Shown here one piece after another: positions 1 through 12,237 of a stretch of DNA of 64,000 bases. Where the stretch lies: NCBI GenBank assembly GCA_964057225.1, contig OZ059896.1:13066501-13130500 (forward strand), written 5' to 3'. Both the position numbers and the translations under genes were made by a program. Positions within the stretch are counted from its first letter, which is position 1; every line of letters starts with the position of its first letter. The notes below the pieces were generated by a model. It was not told the origin of the DNA. It saw only the letters and a list, made by a program, of their open reading frames with translations, and ran no database searches. Origin of the DNA: Auanema rhodensis. Taxonomy: Eukaryota; Nematoda; Chromadorea; Rhabditida; Rhabditidae.

Positions 1-1860
1 ATGAGGAATCTAATTTTGAGAACCGCATCTCTTTATCTTTCACGTAAAGCGAGTTACATACCAAGTGCAAATCACGTGTACAATTAATTAGCATAAATTA
101 AAGTTCACGTAAATTTCAAAGTCATGGTTACCATGCACCAATATCAATAAAATTTTGTTCTTAGACTAATATGGACATGGGTAATCTAATTTTGAAAACC
201 GCATTTCTTTATCTTTCACGGGAAGCGAGACATACCATGTGCACATCACGTGTACAATTAATTAGCATAAATTAAAGTTCACGTAAATTTCAAAGTCATG
301 GTTACCATGCACCAATATCAATAAAACTTTGTTCTCAGACTAATATGGACATGGGTAATCTAATTTTGAAAACCGCATCTCTTTATCTTTCACGGGAAGT
401 GAGTCACATACCATGTGCACATCACGTGTACAATTAATTAGCATAAATTAAAGTTCACGTAAATTTCAAAGTCATGGTTACCATGCACCAATATCAATAA
501 AAATTTGTTCTTAGATTAATATGGACATGGGTAATCTAATTTTGAAAACCGCATTTCTTTGTCTTTCACGGGAAGCGAGTCACATACCATGTGCACATCA
601 CGTGTACAATTAATTAGCATAAATTAAAGTTCACGTAAAGTTCAAAGTCATGGTTACCATGCACCAATATCGATAAAAATTTGTTCTTAGATTAATATGG
701 ACATGGGTAATCTAATTTTGAAAACCGCATTTCTTTATCTTTCACGGGAAGCGAGTCACATACCATGTGCACATCACGTGTACAATTAATTAGCATAAAT
801 TAAAGTTCACGTAAAGTTCAAAGTCATGGTTACCATGTATCAATAAAAATTTGTTATTAGACTAATATAGACATGAGGAATCTAACTTTGAAAATCGCAT
901 CTCTTTATCTTTAACGGGAAGCGAGTTACATACCATGTGCACATCACGTGTACAATTAATTAGCATGAATTAAAGTTCACGTAAATTTCAAAGTCATGGT
1001 TACCATGCACCAATATCAATAAAACTTTGTTCTCAGACTAATATGGACATGGGTAATCTAATTTTGATAACCGCATCTCTTTATCTTTCACGGGAAGCGA
1101 GTCACATACCATGTGCACATCACGTGTACAATTAATTAGCATAAATTAAAGTTCACGTAAAGTTCAAAGTCATGGTTACCATGCACCAATATCAATAAAA
1201 ATTTGTTCTTAGATTAATATGGACATGGGTAATCTAATTTTGAAAACCGCATTTCTTTGTCTTTCACGGGAAGCGAGTCACATACCATGTGCACATCACG
1301 TGTACAATTAATTAGCATAAATTAAAGTTCACGTACAGTTCAAAGTCATAGTTACCATGCACCAATATCGATAAAAATTTGTTCTTAGATTAATATGGAC
1401 ATGGGTAATCTAATTTTGAAAACCAAATTTCTTTATCTTTCACGGGAAGCGAGTCACATACCATGTGCACATCACGTGTACAATTAATTAGCATAAATTA
1501 AAGTTCACGTTAATTTCAAAGTCATGGTTACCATGCACCAATATCGATAAAAATTTGTTCTTAGATTAATATGGACATGGGTAATCTAATTTTGAAAACC
1601 GCATTTCTTTATCTTTCACGGGAAGCGAGTTACATACCATGTGCACATCACGTGTACAATTAATTAGCATAAATTAAAGTTCACGTTAATTTCAAAGTCA
1701 TGGTTACCATGTATCAATAAAAATTTGTTATTAGACTAATATAGACATGAGGAATCTAATTTTGAAAACCACATCTCTTTATCTTTAACGGGAAGCGAGT
1801 TACATACCATGTGCACATCACGTGTACAATTAATTAGCATAAATTAAAGTTCACGTTAAT
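1..1860 (+). repeat. Higher-order satellite duplication, copy 1 (offset 5258 bp)
   Basis: The order of monomer variants here recurs at 5259-7118 with a constant offset of 5258 bp (about 30 monomers). Shared markers are the CACGTAAAGCGAG variant at the start, the GCGAGACATACC short monomer, the TTTGTCTTTC monomer (561 and 5819) and the TCTAACTTTG monomer (881 and 6139). The two copies diverge after about 1860/7118. The left boundary is the window edge, so the true extent may be larger. Confidence 0.8.
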
Positions 1861-1940
1861 TTCAAAGTCATGGTTACCATGCACCAATATCGATAAAAAA
1901 TTGTTCTTAGATTAATATGGACATGGGTAATCTAATTTTG
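870..1940 (+). repeat. Higher-order satellite duplication (offset 1754 bp; partner 2624-3694)
   Basis: The TCTAACTTTG variant at 881 recurs at 2635. The same order of following variants (TTTGATAACCGC, TTTGTCTTTC, the 168-bp monomer, CGATAAAAAATTG) is kept at an offset of 1754 bp, which is about 10 monomers. The match fades at about 1940/3694. This is a local higher-order unit nested beside the 5258-bp duplication. Confidence 0.75.
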
Positions 1941-4900
1941 AAAATCGCATTTCTTTATCTTTCACGGGAAGCGAGTCACATACCATGTGCACATCACGTG
2001 TACAATTAATTAGCATAAATTAAAGTTCACGTAAAGTTCAAAGTCATGGTTACCATGCACCAATATCGATAAAAATTTGTTCTTAGATTAATATGGACAT
2101 GGGTAATCTAATTTTGAAAACCACATTTCTTTATCTTTCACGGGAAGCGAGTCACATACCATGTGCACATCACGTGTACAATTAATTAGCATAAATTAAA
2201 GTTCACGTTAATTTCAAAGTCATGGTTACCATGCACCAATATCGATAAAAATTTGTTCTTAGATTAATATGGACATGAGGAATCTAATTTTGAGAACCGC
2301 ATCTCTTTATCTTTCACGGGAAGCGAGTCACATACCATGTGCACATCACGTGTACAATTAATTAGCATAAATTAAAGTTCACGTAAAGTTCAAAGTCATG
2401 GTTACCATGCACCAATATCGATAAAAATTTGTTCTTAGATTAATATGGACATGGGTAATCTAATTTTGAAAACCGCATTTCTTTATCTTTCACGGGAAGC
2501 GAGTCACATACCATGTGCACATCACGTGTACAATTGATTAGCATAAATTAAAGTTCACGTTAATTTCAAAGTCATGGTTACCATGCACCAATATCAATAA
2601 AAATTTGTTATTAGACTAATATAGACATGAGGAATCTAACTTTGAAAATCGCATCTCTTTATCTTTAACGGGAAGCGAGTTACATACCATGTGCACATCA
2701 CGTGTACAATTAATTAGCATAAATTAAAGTTCACGTAAATTTCAAAGTCATGGTTACCATGCACCAATATCAATAAAACTTTGTTCTCAGACTAATATGG
2801 ACATGGGTAATCTAATTTTGATAACCGCATCTCTTTATCTTTCACGGGAAGCGAGTCACATACCATGTGCACATCACGTGTACAATTAATTAGCATAAAT
2901 TAAAGTTCACGTAAAGTTCAAAGTCATGGTTACCATGCACCAATATCAATAAAAATTTGTTCTTAGATTAATATGGACATGGGTAATCTAATTTTGAAAA
3001 CCGCATTTCTTTGTCTTTCACGGGAAGCGAGTCACATACCATGTGCACATCACGTGTACAATTAATTAGCATAAATTAAAGTTCACGTAAAGTTCAAAGT
3101 CATGGTTACCATGCACCAATATCGATAAAAATTTGTTCTTAGATTAATATGGACATGGGTAATCTAATTTTGAAAACCACATTTCTTTATCTTTCACGGG
3201 AAGCGAGTCACATACCATGTGCACATCACGTGTACAATTAATTAGCATAAATTAAAGTTCACGTTAATTTCAAAGTCATGGTTACCATGCACCAATATCG
3301 ATAAAAATTTGTTCTTAGATTAATATGGACATGGGTAATCTAATTTTGAAAACCGCATTTCTTTATCTTTCACGGGAAGCGAGTTACATACCATGTGCAC
3401 ATCACGTGTACAATTAATTAGCATAAATTAAAGTTCACGTTAATTTCAAAGTCATGGTTACCATGTATCAATAAAAATTTGTTATTAGAATAATATAGAC
3501 ATGAGGAATCTAATTTTGAAAACCACATCTCTTTATCTTTAACGGGAAGCGAGTTACATACCATGTGCACATCACGTGTACAATTAATTAGCATAAATTA
3601 AAGTTCACGTTAATTTCAAAGTCATGGTTACCATGCACCAATATCGATAAAAAATTGTTCTTAGATTAATATGGACATGGGTAATCTAATTTTGAAAATC
3701 GCATCTCTTTATCTTTAACGGGAAGCGAGTTACATACCATGTGCACATCACGTGTACAATTAATTAGCATAAATTAAAGTTCACGTTAATTTCAAAGTCA
3801 TGGTTACCATGCACCAATATCAATAAAATTTTGTTCTTAGACTAATATGGACATGGGTAATCTAATTTTGAAAACCGCATTTCTTTATCTTTCACGGGAA
3901 GCGAGTTACATACCATGTGCACATCACGTGTACAATTAATTACCATAAATTAAAGTTCACGTAAATTTCAAAGTCATGGTTACCATGCACCAATATCAAT
4001 AAAACTTTGTTCTCAGACTAATATGGACATGGGTAATCTAATTTTGAGAACTGCATCTATTTATCTTTCACGGGAAGCGAGTTATATATCATGTGCACAT
4101 CACGTGTACAATTAATTAGCTTAATTAAAGTTCACGTAAAGTTCAAAGTCTTGGTTACCATGCACCAATATCAATAAAAATTTGTACTTAGACTAATATG
4201 GAGATGAGGAATCTAATTTTGAAAACCGCATCTCTTTATCTTTCACGTGAAGCGAGTTACATACCAAGTGCACATCACGTGTACATTTAATTAGCTTAAT
4301 TAAAGTTCACGTAAAGTTCAAAGTCTTGGTTACCATGCACCAATATCAATAAAAATTTGTACTTAGACTAATATGGAGATGAGGAATCTAATTTTGAAAA
4401 CCGCATCTCTTTATCTTTAACGGGAAGCGAGTTATATATCATGTGCACATCACGTGTACATTTAATTAGCTTAATTAAAGTTCACGTAAAGTTCAAAGTC
4501 TTGGTTACCATGCACCAATATCAATAAAAATTTGTACTTAGACTAATATGGACATGGGGAATCTAATTTTGAAAACCGCATCTCTTTATCTTTAACGGGA
4601 AGCGAGTTATATATCATGTGCACATCACGTGTACAATTAATTCGCATAAATTAAAGTTCACGTAAATTTCAAAGTCATGGTTACCATGCACCAATATGAA
4701 TACAAATTTGTTATTAGACTAATATGGACATGAGGAATCTAATTTTGAGAACCGCATCTCTTTTATCTTTAACGGGAAGCGAGTTACATACCATGTGCAC
4801 ATCACGTGTACAATTAATTAGCATAAATTAAAGTTCACGTAAAGTTCAAAGTCATGGTTACCATGCACCAATATCAATAAAAATTTGTTCTTAGACTAAT

Positions 4901-7900
4901 ATGGACATGGGTAATCTATTTTTGAAAACCGCATCTCTTTATCTTTCACGGGAAGCGAGTTACATACCATGTGCACATCACGTGTACAATTAATTAGCAT
5001 AAATTAAAGTTCACGTAAAGTTCAAAGTCATGGTTACCATGAACCAATATCGATTAAAATTTGTTATTAGACTAATATGGACATGGGTAATCTAATTTTG
5101 AGAACTGCATCTATTTATCTTTCACGGGAAGCGAGTTACATACCATGTGCACATCACGTGTTCAATTAATTAGCATATATTAAAGTTCACGTAAATTTCA
5201 AAGTCATGGTTACCATGCACCAATGTGAATACAAATTTGTTATTAGACTAAAATGGACATGAGGAATCTAATTTTGAGAACCGCATCTCTTTATCTTTCA
5301 CGTAAAGCGAGTTACATACCAAGTGCAAATCACGTGTACAATTAATTAGCATAAATTAAAGTTCACGTAAATTTCAAAGTCATGGTTACCATGCACCAAT
5401 ATCAATAAAATTTTGTTCTTAGACTAATATGGACATGGGTAATCTAATTTTGAAAACCGCATTTCTTTATCTTTCACGGGAAGCGAGACATACCATGTGC
5501 ACATCACGTGTACAATTAATTAGCATAAATTAAAGTTCACGTAAATTTCAAAGTCATGGTTACCATGCACCAATATCAATAAAACTTTGTTCTCAGACTA
5601 ATATGGACATGGGTAATCTAATTTTGAAAACCGCATCTCTTTATCTTTCACGGGAAGCGAGTCACATACCATGTGCACATCACGTGTACAATTAATTAGC
5701 ATAAATTAAAGTTCACGTAAATTTCAAAGTCATGGTTACCATGCACCAATATCAATAAAAATTTGTTCTTAGATTAATATGGACATGGGTAATCTAATTT
5801 TGAAAACCGCATTTCTTTGTCTTTCACGGGAAGCGAGTCACATACCATGTGCACATCACGTGTACAATTAATTAGCATAAATTAAAGTTCACGTAAAGTT
5901 CAAAGTCATGGTTACCATGCACCAATATCGATAAAAATTTGTTCTTAGATTAATATGGACATGGGTAATCTAATTTTGAAAACCGCATTTCTTTATCTTT
6001 CACGGGAAGCGAGTCACATACCATGTGCACATCACGTGTACAATTAATTAGCATAAATTAAAGTTCACGTAAAGTTCAAAGTCATGGTTACCATGTATCA
6101 ATAAAAATTTGTTATTAGACTAATATAGACATGAGGAATCTAACTTTGAAAATCGCATCTTTTTATTTTTAACGGGAAGCGAGTTACATACCATGTGCAC
6201 ATCACGTGTACAATTAATTAGCATAAATTAAAGTTCACGTAAATTTCAAAGTCATGGTTACCATGCACCAATATCAATAAAACTTTGTTCTCAGACTAAT
6301 ATGGACATGGGTAATCTAATTTTGATAACCGCATCTCTTTATCTTTCACGGGAAGCGAGTCACATACCATGTGCACATCACGTGTACAATTAATTAGCAT
6401 AAATTAAAGTTCACGTAAAGTTCAAAGTCATGGTTACCATGCACCAATATCAATAAAAATTTGTTCTTAGATTAATATGGACATGGGTAATCTAATTTTG
6501 AAAACCGCATTTCTTTGTCTTTCACGGGAAGCGAGTCACATACCATGTGCACATCACGTGTACAATTAATTAGCATAAATTAAAGTTCACGTAAAGTTCA
6601 AAGTCATGGTTACCATGCACCAATATCGATAAGAATTTGTTCTTAGATTAATATGGACATGGGTAATCTAATTTTGAAAACCACATTTCTTTATCTTTCA
6701 CGGGAAGCGAGTCACATACCATGTGCACATCACGTGTACAATTAATTAGCATAAATTAAAGTTCACGTTAATTTCAAAGTCATGGTTACCATGCACCAAT
6801 ATCGATAAAAATTTGTTCTTAGATTAATATGGACATGGGTAATCTAATTTTGAAAACCGCATTTCTTTATCTTTCACGGGAAGCGAGTTACATACCATGT
6901 GCACATCACGTGTACAATTAATTAGCAAAAATTAAAGTTCACGTAAATTTCAAAGTCATGGTTACCATGTATCAATAAAAATTTGTTATTAGACTAATAT
7001 AGACATGAGGAATCTAATTTTGAAAATCGCATCTCTTTATCTTTAACGGGAAGCGAGTTACATACCATGTGCACATCACGTGTACAATTAATTAGCATAA
7101 ATTAAAGTTCACGTTAATTTCAAAGTCATGGTTACCATGCACCAATATCAATAAAAATTTGTTCTTAGACTAATATGGACATGGGTAATCTATTTTTGAA
7201 AACCGCATCTCTTTATCTTTAACGGGAAGCGAGTCACATACCATGTGCACATCACGTGTACAATTAATTAGCATAAATTAAAGTTCACGTAAAGTTCAAA
7301 GTCATGGTTACCATGCACCAATATCAATAAAAATTTGTTCTTAGATTAATATGGACATGGGTAATCTAATTTTGAAAACCGCATTTCTTTGTCTTTCACG
7401 GGAAGCGAGTCACATACCATGTGCACATCACGTGTACAATTAATTAGCATAAATTAAAGTTCACGTAAAGTTCAAAGTCATGGTTACCATGCACCAATAT
7501 CGATAAAAATTTGTTCTTAGATTAATATGGACATGGGTAATCTAATTTTGAAAACCACATTTCTTTATCTTTCACGGGAAGCGAGTCACATACCATGTGC
7601 ACATCACGTGTACAATTAATTAGCATAAATTAAAGTTCACGTTAATTTCAAAGTCATGGTTACCATGCACCAATATCGATAAAAATTTGTACTTAGACTA
7701 ATATGGACATGGGGAATCTAATTTTGAAAACCGCATCTCTTTATCTTTAACGGGAAGCGAGTTATATATCATGTGCACATCACGTGTACAATTAATTCGC
7801 ATAAATTAAAGTTCACGTAAATTTCAAAGTCATGGTTACCATGCACCAATATGAATACAAATTTGTTATTAGACTAATATGGACATGAGGAATCTAATTT

Positions 7901-8860
7901 TGAGAACCGCATCTCTTTTATCTTTAACGGGAAGCGAGTTACATACCATGTGCACATCACGTGTACAATTAATTAGCATAAATTAAAGTTCACGTAAAGT
8001 TCAAAGTCATGGTTACCAAGCACCAATATCAATAAAAATTTGTTCTTAGACTAATATGGACATGGGTAATCTATTTTTGAAAACCGCATCTCTTTATCTT
8101 TAACGGGAAGCGAGTTACATACCATGTGCACATCACGTGTACAATTAATTCGCATAAATTAAAGTTCACGTAAATTTCAAAGTCATGGTTACCATGCACC
8201 AATATCAATAAAACTTTGTTCTCAGACTAATATGGACATGGGTAATCTAATTTTGAGAACTGCATCTCTTTATCTTTCACGTAAAGCGAGTTACATACCA
8301 AGTGCAAATCACGTGTACAATTAATTAGCATAAATTAAAGTTCACGTAAATTTCAAAGTCATGGTTACCATGCACCAATATGAATACAAATTTGTTATTA
8401 GACTAATATGGACATGAGGAATCTAATTTTGAGAACCGCATCTCTTTTATCTTTAACGGGAAGCGAGTTACATACCATGTGCACATCACGTATACAATTA
8501 ATTAGCATAAATTAAAGTTCACGTAAAGTTCAAAGTCATGGTTACCATGAACCAATATCGATTAAAATTTGTTATTAGACTAATATGGACATGGGTAATC
8601 TAATTTTGAGAACTGCATCTATTTATCTTTCACGGGAAGCGAGTTACATACCATGTGCACATCACGTGTACAATTAATTAGCATATATTAAAGTTCACGT
8701 AAATTTCAAAGTCATGGTTACCATGCACCAATGTGAATACAAATTTGTTATTAGACTAAAATGGACATGAGGAATCTAATTTTGAGAACCGCATCTCTTT
8801 ATCTTTCACGTAAAGCAAGTTACATACCAAGTGCAAATCACGTGTACAATTAATTAGCAT

Positions 8861-8866
8861 AAATTA
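8861..8866. repeat. Target-site duplication of element A, 3' side (AAATTA)
   Basis: The satellite reads GCATAAATTA and then stops. After element A the satellite resumes with AAATTAAAG at 15079. Intact monomers read GCATAAATTAAAG, so AAATTA is present twice, as expected for target-primed reverse transcription. It fixes the element boundaries. Confidence 0.9.
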
Positions 8867-9407
8867 GTCAAGGTTTATTGTTCTTTATCACAGGTTATAA
8901 CAATAGCAGTTTTGAAAAAAGAAAGTGGATAAAAGAAGTTCCTTACAATATGAACATGATTATATAAATTGATTGACATGAAAACATTAATTGTATAGAG
9001 ATAAGAATAATTATTGAATCAATTATGTCAGTAGAAAATATATATTCTAAACAAGTAAATCTATGTGTCATAGTTGTCAACCCATCCTTGATAAACAAGG
9101 GATTTGTTCAGTTCAAAAAATATGACCTGACCTCATTTTTACTTTTACCAGGTGCGGTGGAACTTAGAGAAAAAGTCGAGCCCGTTCTGGTAATCAGAGG
9201 TAACTATCACCAGATTCGTATGGCTAATGCCTATAGAGTCCATGGTGAAGTAACATTGTAGCAAAGGGAACAAGGATGTGGTTGAAAACAAAAAATGATA
9301 CATGAAGAACATAGTTTGCATAGATATTTGTAGAAGACATATTGAAATAATAATTAGAGAACAAAATATCATAAGCAGACGAAAAACATTAATAATGAAA
9401 GTGCAAG
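8867..9407 (-). other. Element A 3' UTR and 3' terminus (no poly(A) tail)
   Basis: 541 bp between the RT stop and the satellite. On the element strand the last bases contain AATAAA at 8879-8874, and the element ends only 7 nt later, with no A tract. Blocks in the terminal about 170 bp (GGTTTATTGTTC, ATCACAGGTTATAA, CCTTACAATA on the + strand) recur in the satellite-embedded fragments at 54667, 63077 and 63956, identifying those as 3' ends of a related element. The shared blocks are candidates for RT recognition of the RNA 3' end. A 78-codon + strand reading frame at 9025-9261 lies here but has no support as a gene. Confidence 0.82.
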
Positions 9408-10362
9408 CTAATCGCTAAGGAAAAGTTGAAGATGTTTGCGAAATTTGGGAGCTTTTTCAAGACTCACAATGTTTGATGGTATTGAATTCCAGAGTTCTAT
9501 GGCTCTGTACTCGATACCTCTTCTAGTTTGAGTCTTCTGGACGTTTGGAAAATCCACAGTCCATTCGTGACGCCTTAGTGAGTGTGTGAATTTTTTGAGC
9601 TTAAAAATTTTCAAAGTATTCTCTGAAATTGGTTGTTTTATTTGGTTAAAATAAAAAATTAAATCGAAAACTAGTCTTCTGAAAAATAACTTTTGCCCCC
9701 CTAACAAAGACAGTTGATCTTCATAGCTCATTTTAGATCCTGAGCGCATGAAAACTGCGCGCAGAAACTTTTTTTGAACATATTCAATCCGGTCTTTGTC
9801 TTTAGAATCTTGTGGGGACCAGATAATAGAAGCATATTCCAATATTGGTCTTATGTAAGTACAGAATAAGTTGTACATAAGAGAAGGCGATTTAGAGTAG
9901 AAACAACGTAAAATTATTTTACATTTTTTTGCTGCTTCACTTGTGATTTTGTTTATGTGATTTGAGAAGGAGAGATTGTAATCTGTGAATACTCCAAGAT
10001 CTTTGTAACAATCTACTGAAGATAGGTTAAAGTTACCAAAAGTGAAAGCGAAGTTTTCAGGATTACTAATTGGTTTATTTGACATAACCATTATTTTAGA
10101 TTTAGAGATGTTAACGGCCATCCCGTTTGAGTCGCACCATAATTTTAATTGATCAAGAGCCCGCTGTAAACTAGTAGGGTTTTTGCTGTAGAGCTTCAAA
10201 TCATCTGCATAGAGAATGGAGCTGACATCATTAGGAAAATTGGATGTTATGTCATTTATGTAAAATAAAAACAACAGAGGACCAAGAACTGTACCTTGTG
10301 GTACACCACAAGTGAGTTGTTTAGGTGGTGATAAGGAATTATTGACCATAACTGAAAAAAAA
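9408..10362 (-). CDS. Element A ORF2, C-terminal part: reverse transcriptase palm/thumb and C-terminal region (frameshifted from upstream part)
   Basis: This frame continues ORF2 after a one-base shift at the A8 run (10355-10362 on the + strand). It opens with the RT block containing GVPQGTVLGP (motif B region), then IND, then the catalytic YADD box at 10211-10200, whose aspartates bind the metal ions. It runs on through the thumb and the C-terminal stretch typical of CR1/Jockey elements (IRPILEYASIIWSPQ, then ELWNSIPSNI). It ends at TAG 9410-9408. A reading frame is open upstream to 10415, but it starts at a TTG codon and the first 18 or so codons do not match RT, so real homology starts near the A run. 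No RNase H domain follows. The role is first-strand cDNA synthesis at the nicked target. Confidence 0.9.
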
Positions 10363-12237
10363 CCTACCAGAGATGAAACTTTGGAGAAAGGAATGAAGTG
10401 GGCCTTGAATACCAATGGACTTGAGTTTTGAAAAAAGAGTAGAATGTTGTATAAGATCGAAGGCTTTTGAAAAGTCGATATAAGCTACAAAAACCGGAGT
10501 ATTACAGTCCAATGATGATCTGAAAGAGATGTGGCTACTCAGAATTGCAGAAACAGTGCTTCTTTTAGGAAGGAAGGCGTGTTGATTTTGAGATATGGCA
10601 CCATTGGAAATACCAAAATTAAGAAGTGGAGTACGTATTATACGTTCAAAGATTTTTGAAAGACTGGAAGTGAGTGAAATTGGGCGGTAGTTACTTGGAT
10701 TTTCAGGTCGGCCCGTTTTGAAAATGGGACGAATCCAGGCTAACTTCCAATCAGGAGGACAAGTTGAGGTAACTAACAAATTGTGAAAAATGAAAGCTAA
10801 TGGATTAGCCAGAGTAAAAGCACATTGTTTAAGAAAGTAATATGGAATACCATCCGGAGATGTGGAAACCCTGAGTGGAAGACTATGAAGAGTTTTGTAG
10901 ACCAATTCAGGTGTTATATCCATGAAATCAATGGTATGACTGGAAGAAGAAGAGACGGAAACATGAGTGTTTTCCTGAGAGACAAGAGGAGAAAGAGGAG
11001 AAACCGTGAAAACCTCGGCAAATGCTGACACTTTATCAATATCTGAAGAAACTGACACATTGTTGACAGTGAGGTTTGGAATGTCAGATGTTTTACCATT
11101 TAATCGGGCCTTACAAAAACGATAAAAAAGCTTGGAGTTTTTTAAGGCAGCAATACGCTCTTCCTCTAAAGCACATTTGATTTTTATTAGTTTGTCCAAT
11201 TTTACTGAAAGATTTTTACGGCGAATCTCGTCAGATAGATATAAAGAGCAACTTAGCCTGTTAATTTGATTTCTGAGTTTTGCAATGTTACGATCCGCTT
11301 TTTTATTTTTCCTCGGTTGTTTTTTAGGAACATAAATGTCAATGATTGAATGTAGAATAGAGATAAACTTTGAATAGGATTGGAGTGGAGTAAGAACTGA
11401 AAGTTCAGAACAGAAGTCGATGTTGACCAGTTGCCTATTGATACGTTCATAATCAGCCAAAAGGAAATTGCGGTCTGATAACATGGAGAGAGATGTGGAT
11501 TCAGCACTATGTAAATCTTGTAGATGAAAATTTTCAGATTTTGAAAGTATATGAAAGGTGATGGAAAAATGATCCGAAGCTCCAAGTGGACCAGATCGCT
11601 TGATATTGTTGACACAACGAACGTTATTTGTAATTATATAGTCAAGAATATTTTCACCTCTAGTAGGAAAATTTACTAGCTGGTTTAGACAATTGTGATT
11701 GAGAAATTGGAGTAGAATTCTACTAGAAGGAGTAGGTTGAGAACATATACCAAGATCCCAGTTTATTTTAGGGAAATTAAGATCACCAGTGAGATAGAGA
11801 GACCGATTAACTAAATGATTTTGTAGATCACAAAGATAGTTTGAGAAATCTAAGCTAGATGATGATGGAGAACGGTAACAAACAGAAAAAATAGAATTGG
11901 AAGATGTGATGAGAATATTTATAAACTGTATGGTAGATGAATTACAAGAGCAGGAAAGAAGACGAAAAGTAATATGTTTTTTGATGAAAAGTAGTACACC
12001 ACCACCCCGTGATGAACATCTATCAGCCCTGAGGATATTATAGATGTCACCTAACGGAAGAAGATTAGTGTTAAATTGGGGGTAAAGCCAGGACTCTGAT
12101 ATAGCAATTATATCAGGAGAATTGGGAGAGATGATAACTGGGAGAAGATGAAGTTTGTTGAGAATTGAGCGTGCATTGTAACAGTGAACAGAAATGTAAG
12201 TGTGGTTAGAGACGAGAACAGGTGTTGACGATAACAT
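10339..12237 (-). CDS. Element A ORF2, N-terminal part: AP-type endonuclease plus RT fingers/palm (ends in frameshift)
   Basis: Nicks target DNA and starts target-primed reverse transcription. I take the ATG at 12237-12235, 4 nt after the ORF1 stop TGA (12244-12242). The frame is open further upstream to a TTG at 12273, inside ORF1. Endonuclease features in order, counted from that TTG: NARS at about 33, the metal-binding Glu in AISESW at 60, RADRC then RGGGV at 82-93, CYRSP at 132, GDLNFPKINW at 163-172, LDYIITNN at 210, and SDH at 233-235. All expected catalytic residues look present. RT starts near SNYRPISLTS, with QHAFLPKRST and the first catalytic Asp in YIDFSKAFD at about 600. The frame then runs out of register at an A8 homopolymer (10355-10362) and stops at 10339. 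The domain order is that of CR1/Jockey elements. Confidence 0.92.
   Translation of the reverse strand: MLSSTPVLVSNHTYISVHCYNARSILNKLHLLPVIISPNSPDIIAISESWLYPQFNTNLLPLGDIYNILRADRCSSRGGGVLLFIKKHITFRLLSCSCNSSTIQFINILITSSNSIFSVCYRSPSSSSLDFSNYLCDLQNHLVNRSLYLTGDLNFPKINWDLGICSQPTPSSRILLQFLNHNCLNQLVNFPTRGENILDYIITNNVRCVNNIKRSGPLGASDHFSITFHILSKSENFHLQDLHSAESTSLSMLSDRNFLLADYERINRQLVNIDFCSELSVLTPLQSYSKFISILHSIIDIYVPKKQPRKNKKADRNIAKLRNQINRLSCSLYLSDEIRRKNLSVKLDKLIKIKCALEEERIAALKNSKLFYRFCKARLNGKTSDIPNLTVNNVSVSSDIDKVSAFAEVFTVSPLSPLVSQENTHVSVSSSSSHTIDFMDITPELVYKTLHSLPLRVSTSPDGIPYYFLKQCAFTLANPLAFIFHNLLVTSTCPPDWKLAWIRPIFKTGRPENPSNYRPISLTSSLSKIFERIIRTPLLNFGISNGAISQNQHAFLPKRSTVSAILSSHISFRSSLDCNTPVFVAYIDFSKAFDLIQHSTLFSKLKSIGIQGPLHSFLQSFISGRFFFSYGQ

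Larger units (their letters stand above)
1..8866 (+). repeat. ~176-bp satellite array, forward orientation (left block)
   Basis: Head-to-tail monomers of about 176 bp; successive starts of the ATGRGGAATC/ATGGGTAATC motif fall at 1, 177, 351 and 527. Length variants recur: about 168 bp, where CATGCACCAATATC shortens to CATGTATC; about 174 bp, where GCGAGTCACATACC shortens to GCGAGACATACC; and a form with AGCTTAATTAA in place of AGCATAAATTAA. Each monomer carries a 10-bp palindrome ATGTGCACAT directly followed by CACGTG, an AATTAATT palindrome, and the dyad CATGGTTACCATG. By length there are about 50 copies. No gene is visible. The array continues past the left window edge and is cut on the right by element A. 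Function is unknown; centromeric, subtelomeric or simple heterochromatic satellite are all possible. Confidence 0.97.

Noticed and set aside
1-8866. CRISPR array
   Set aside because: The repeats are contiguous 176-bp monomers without unique spacers, and the setting is a eukaryotic retrotransposon-bearing satellite.
9025-9261. 78-codon + strand reading frame in the 3' UTR of element A
   Set aside because: Antisense to a retrotransposon 3' UTR, no recognisable domain, no counterpart in the related 3'-end fragments.
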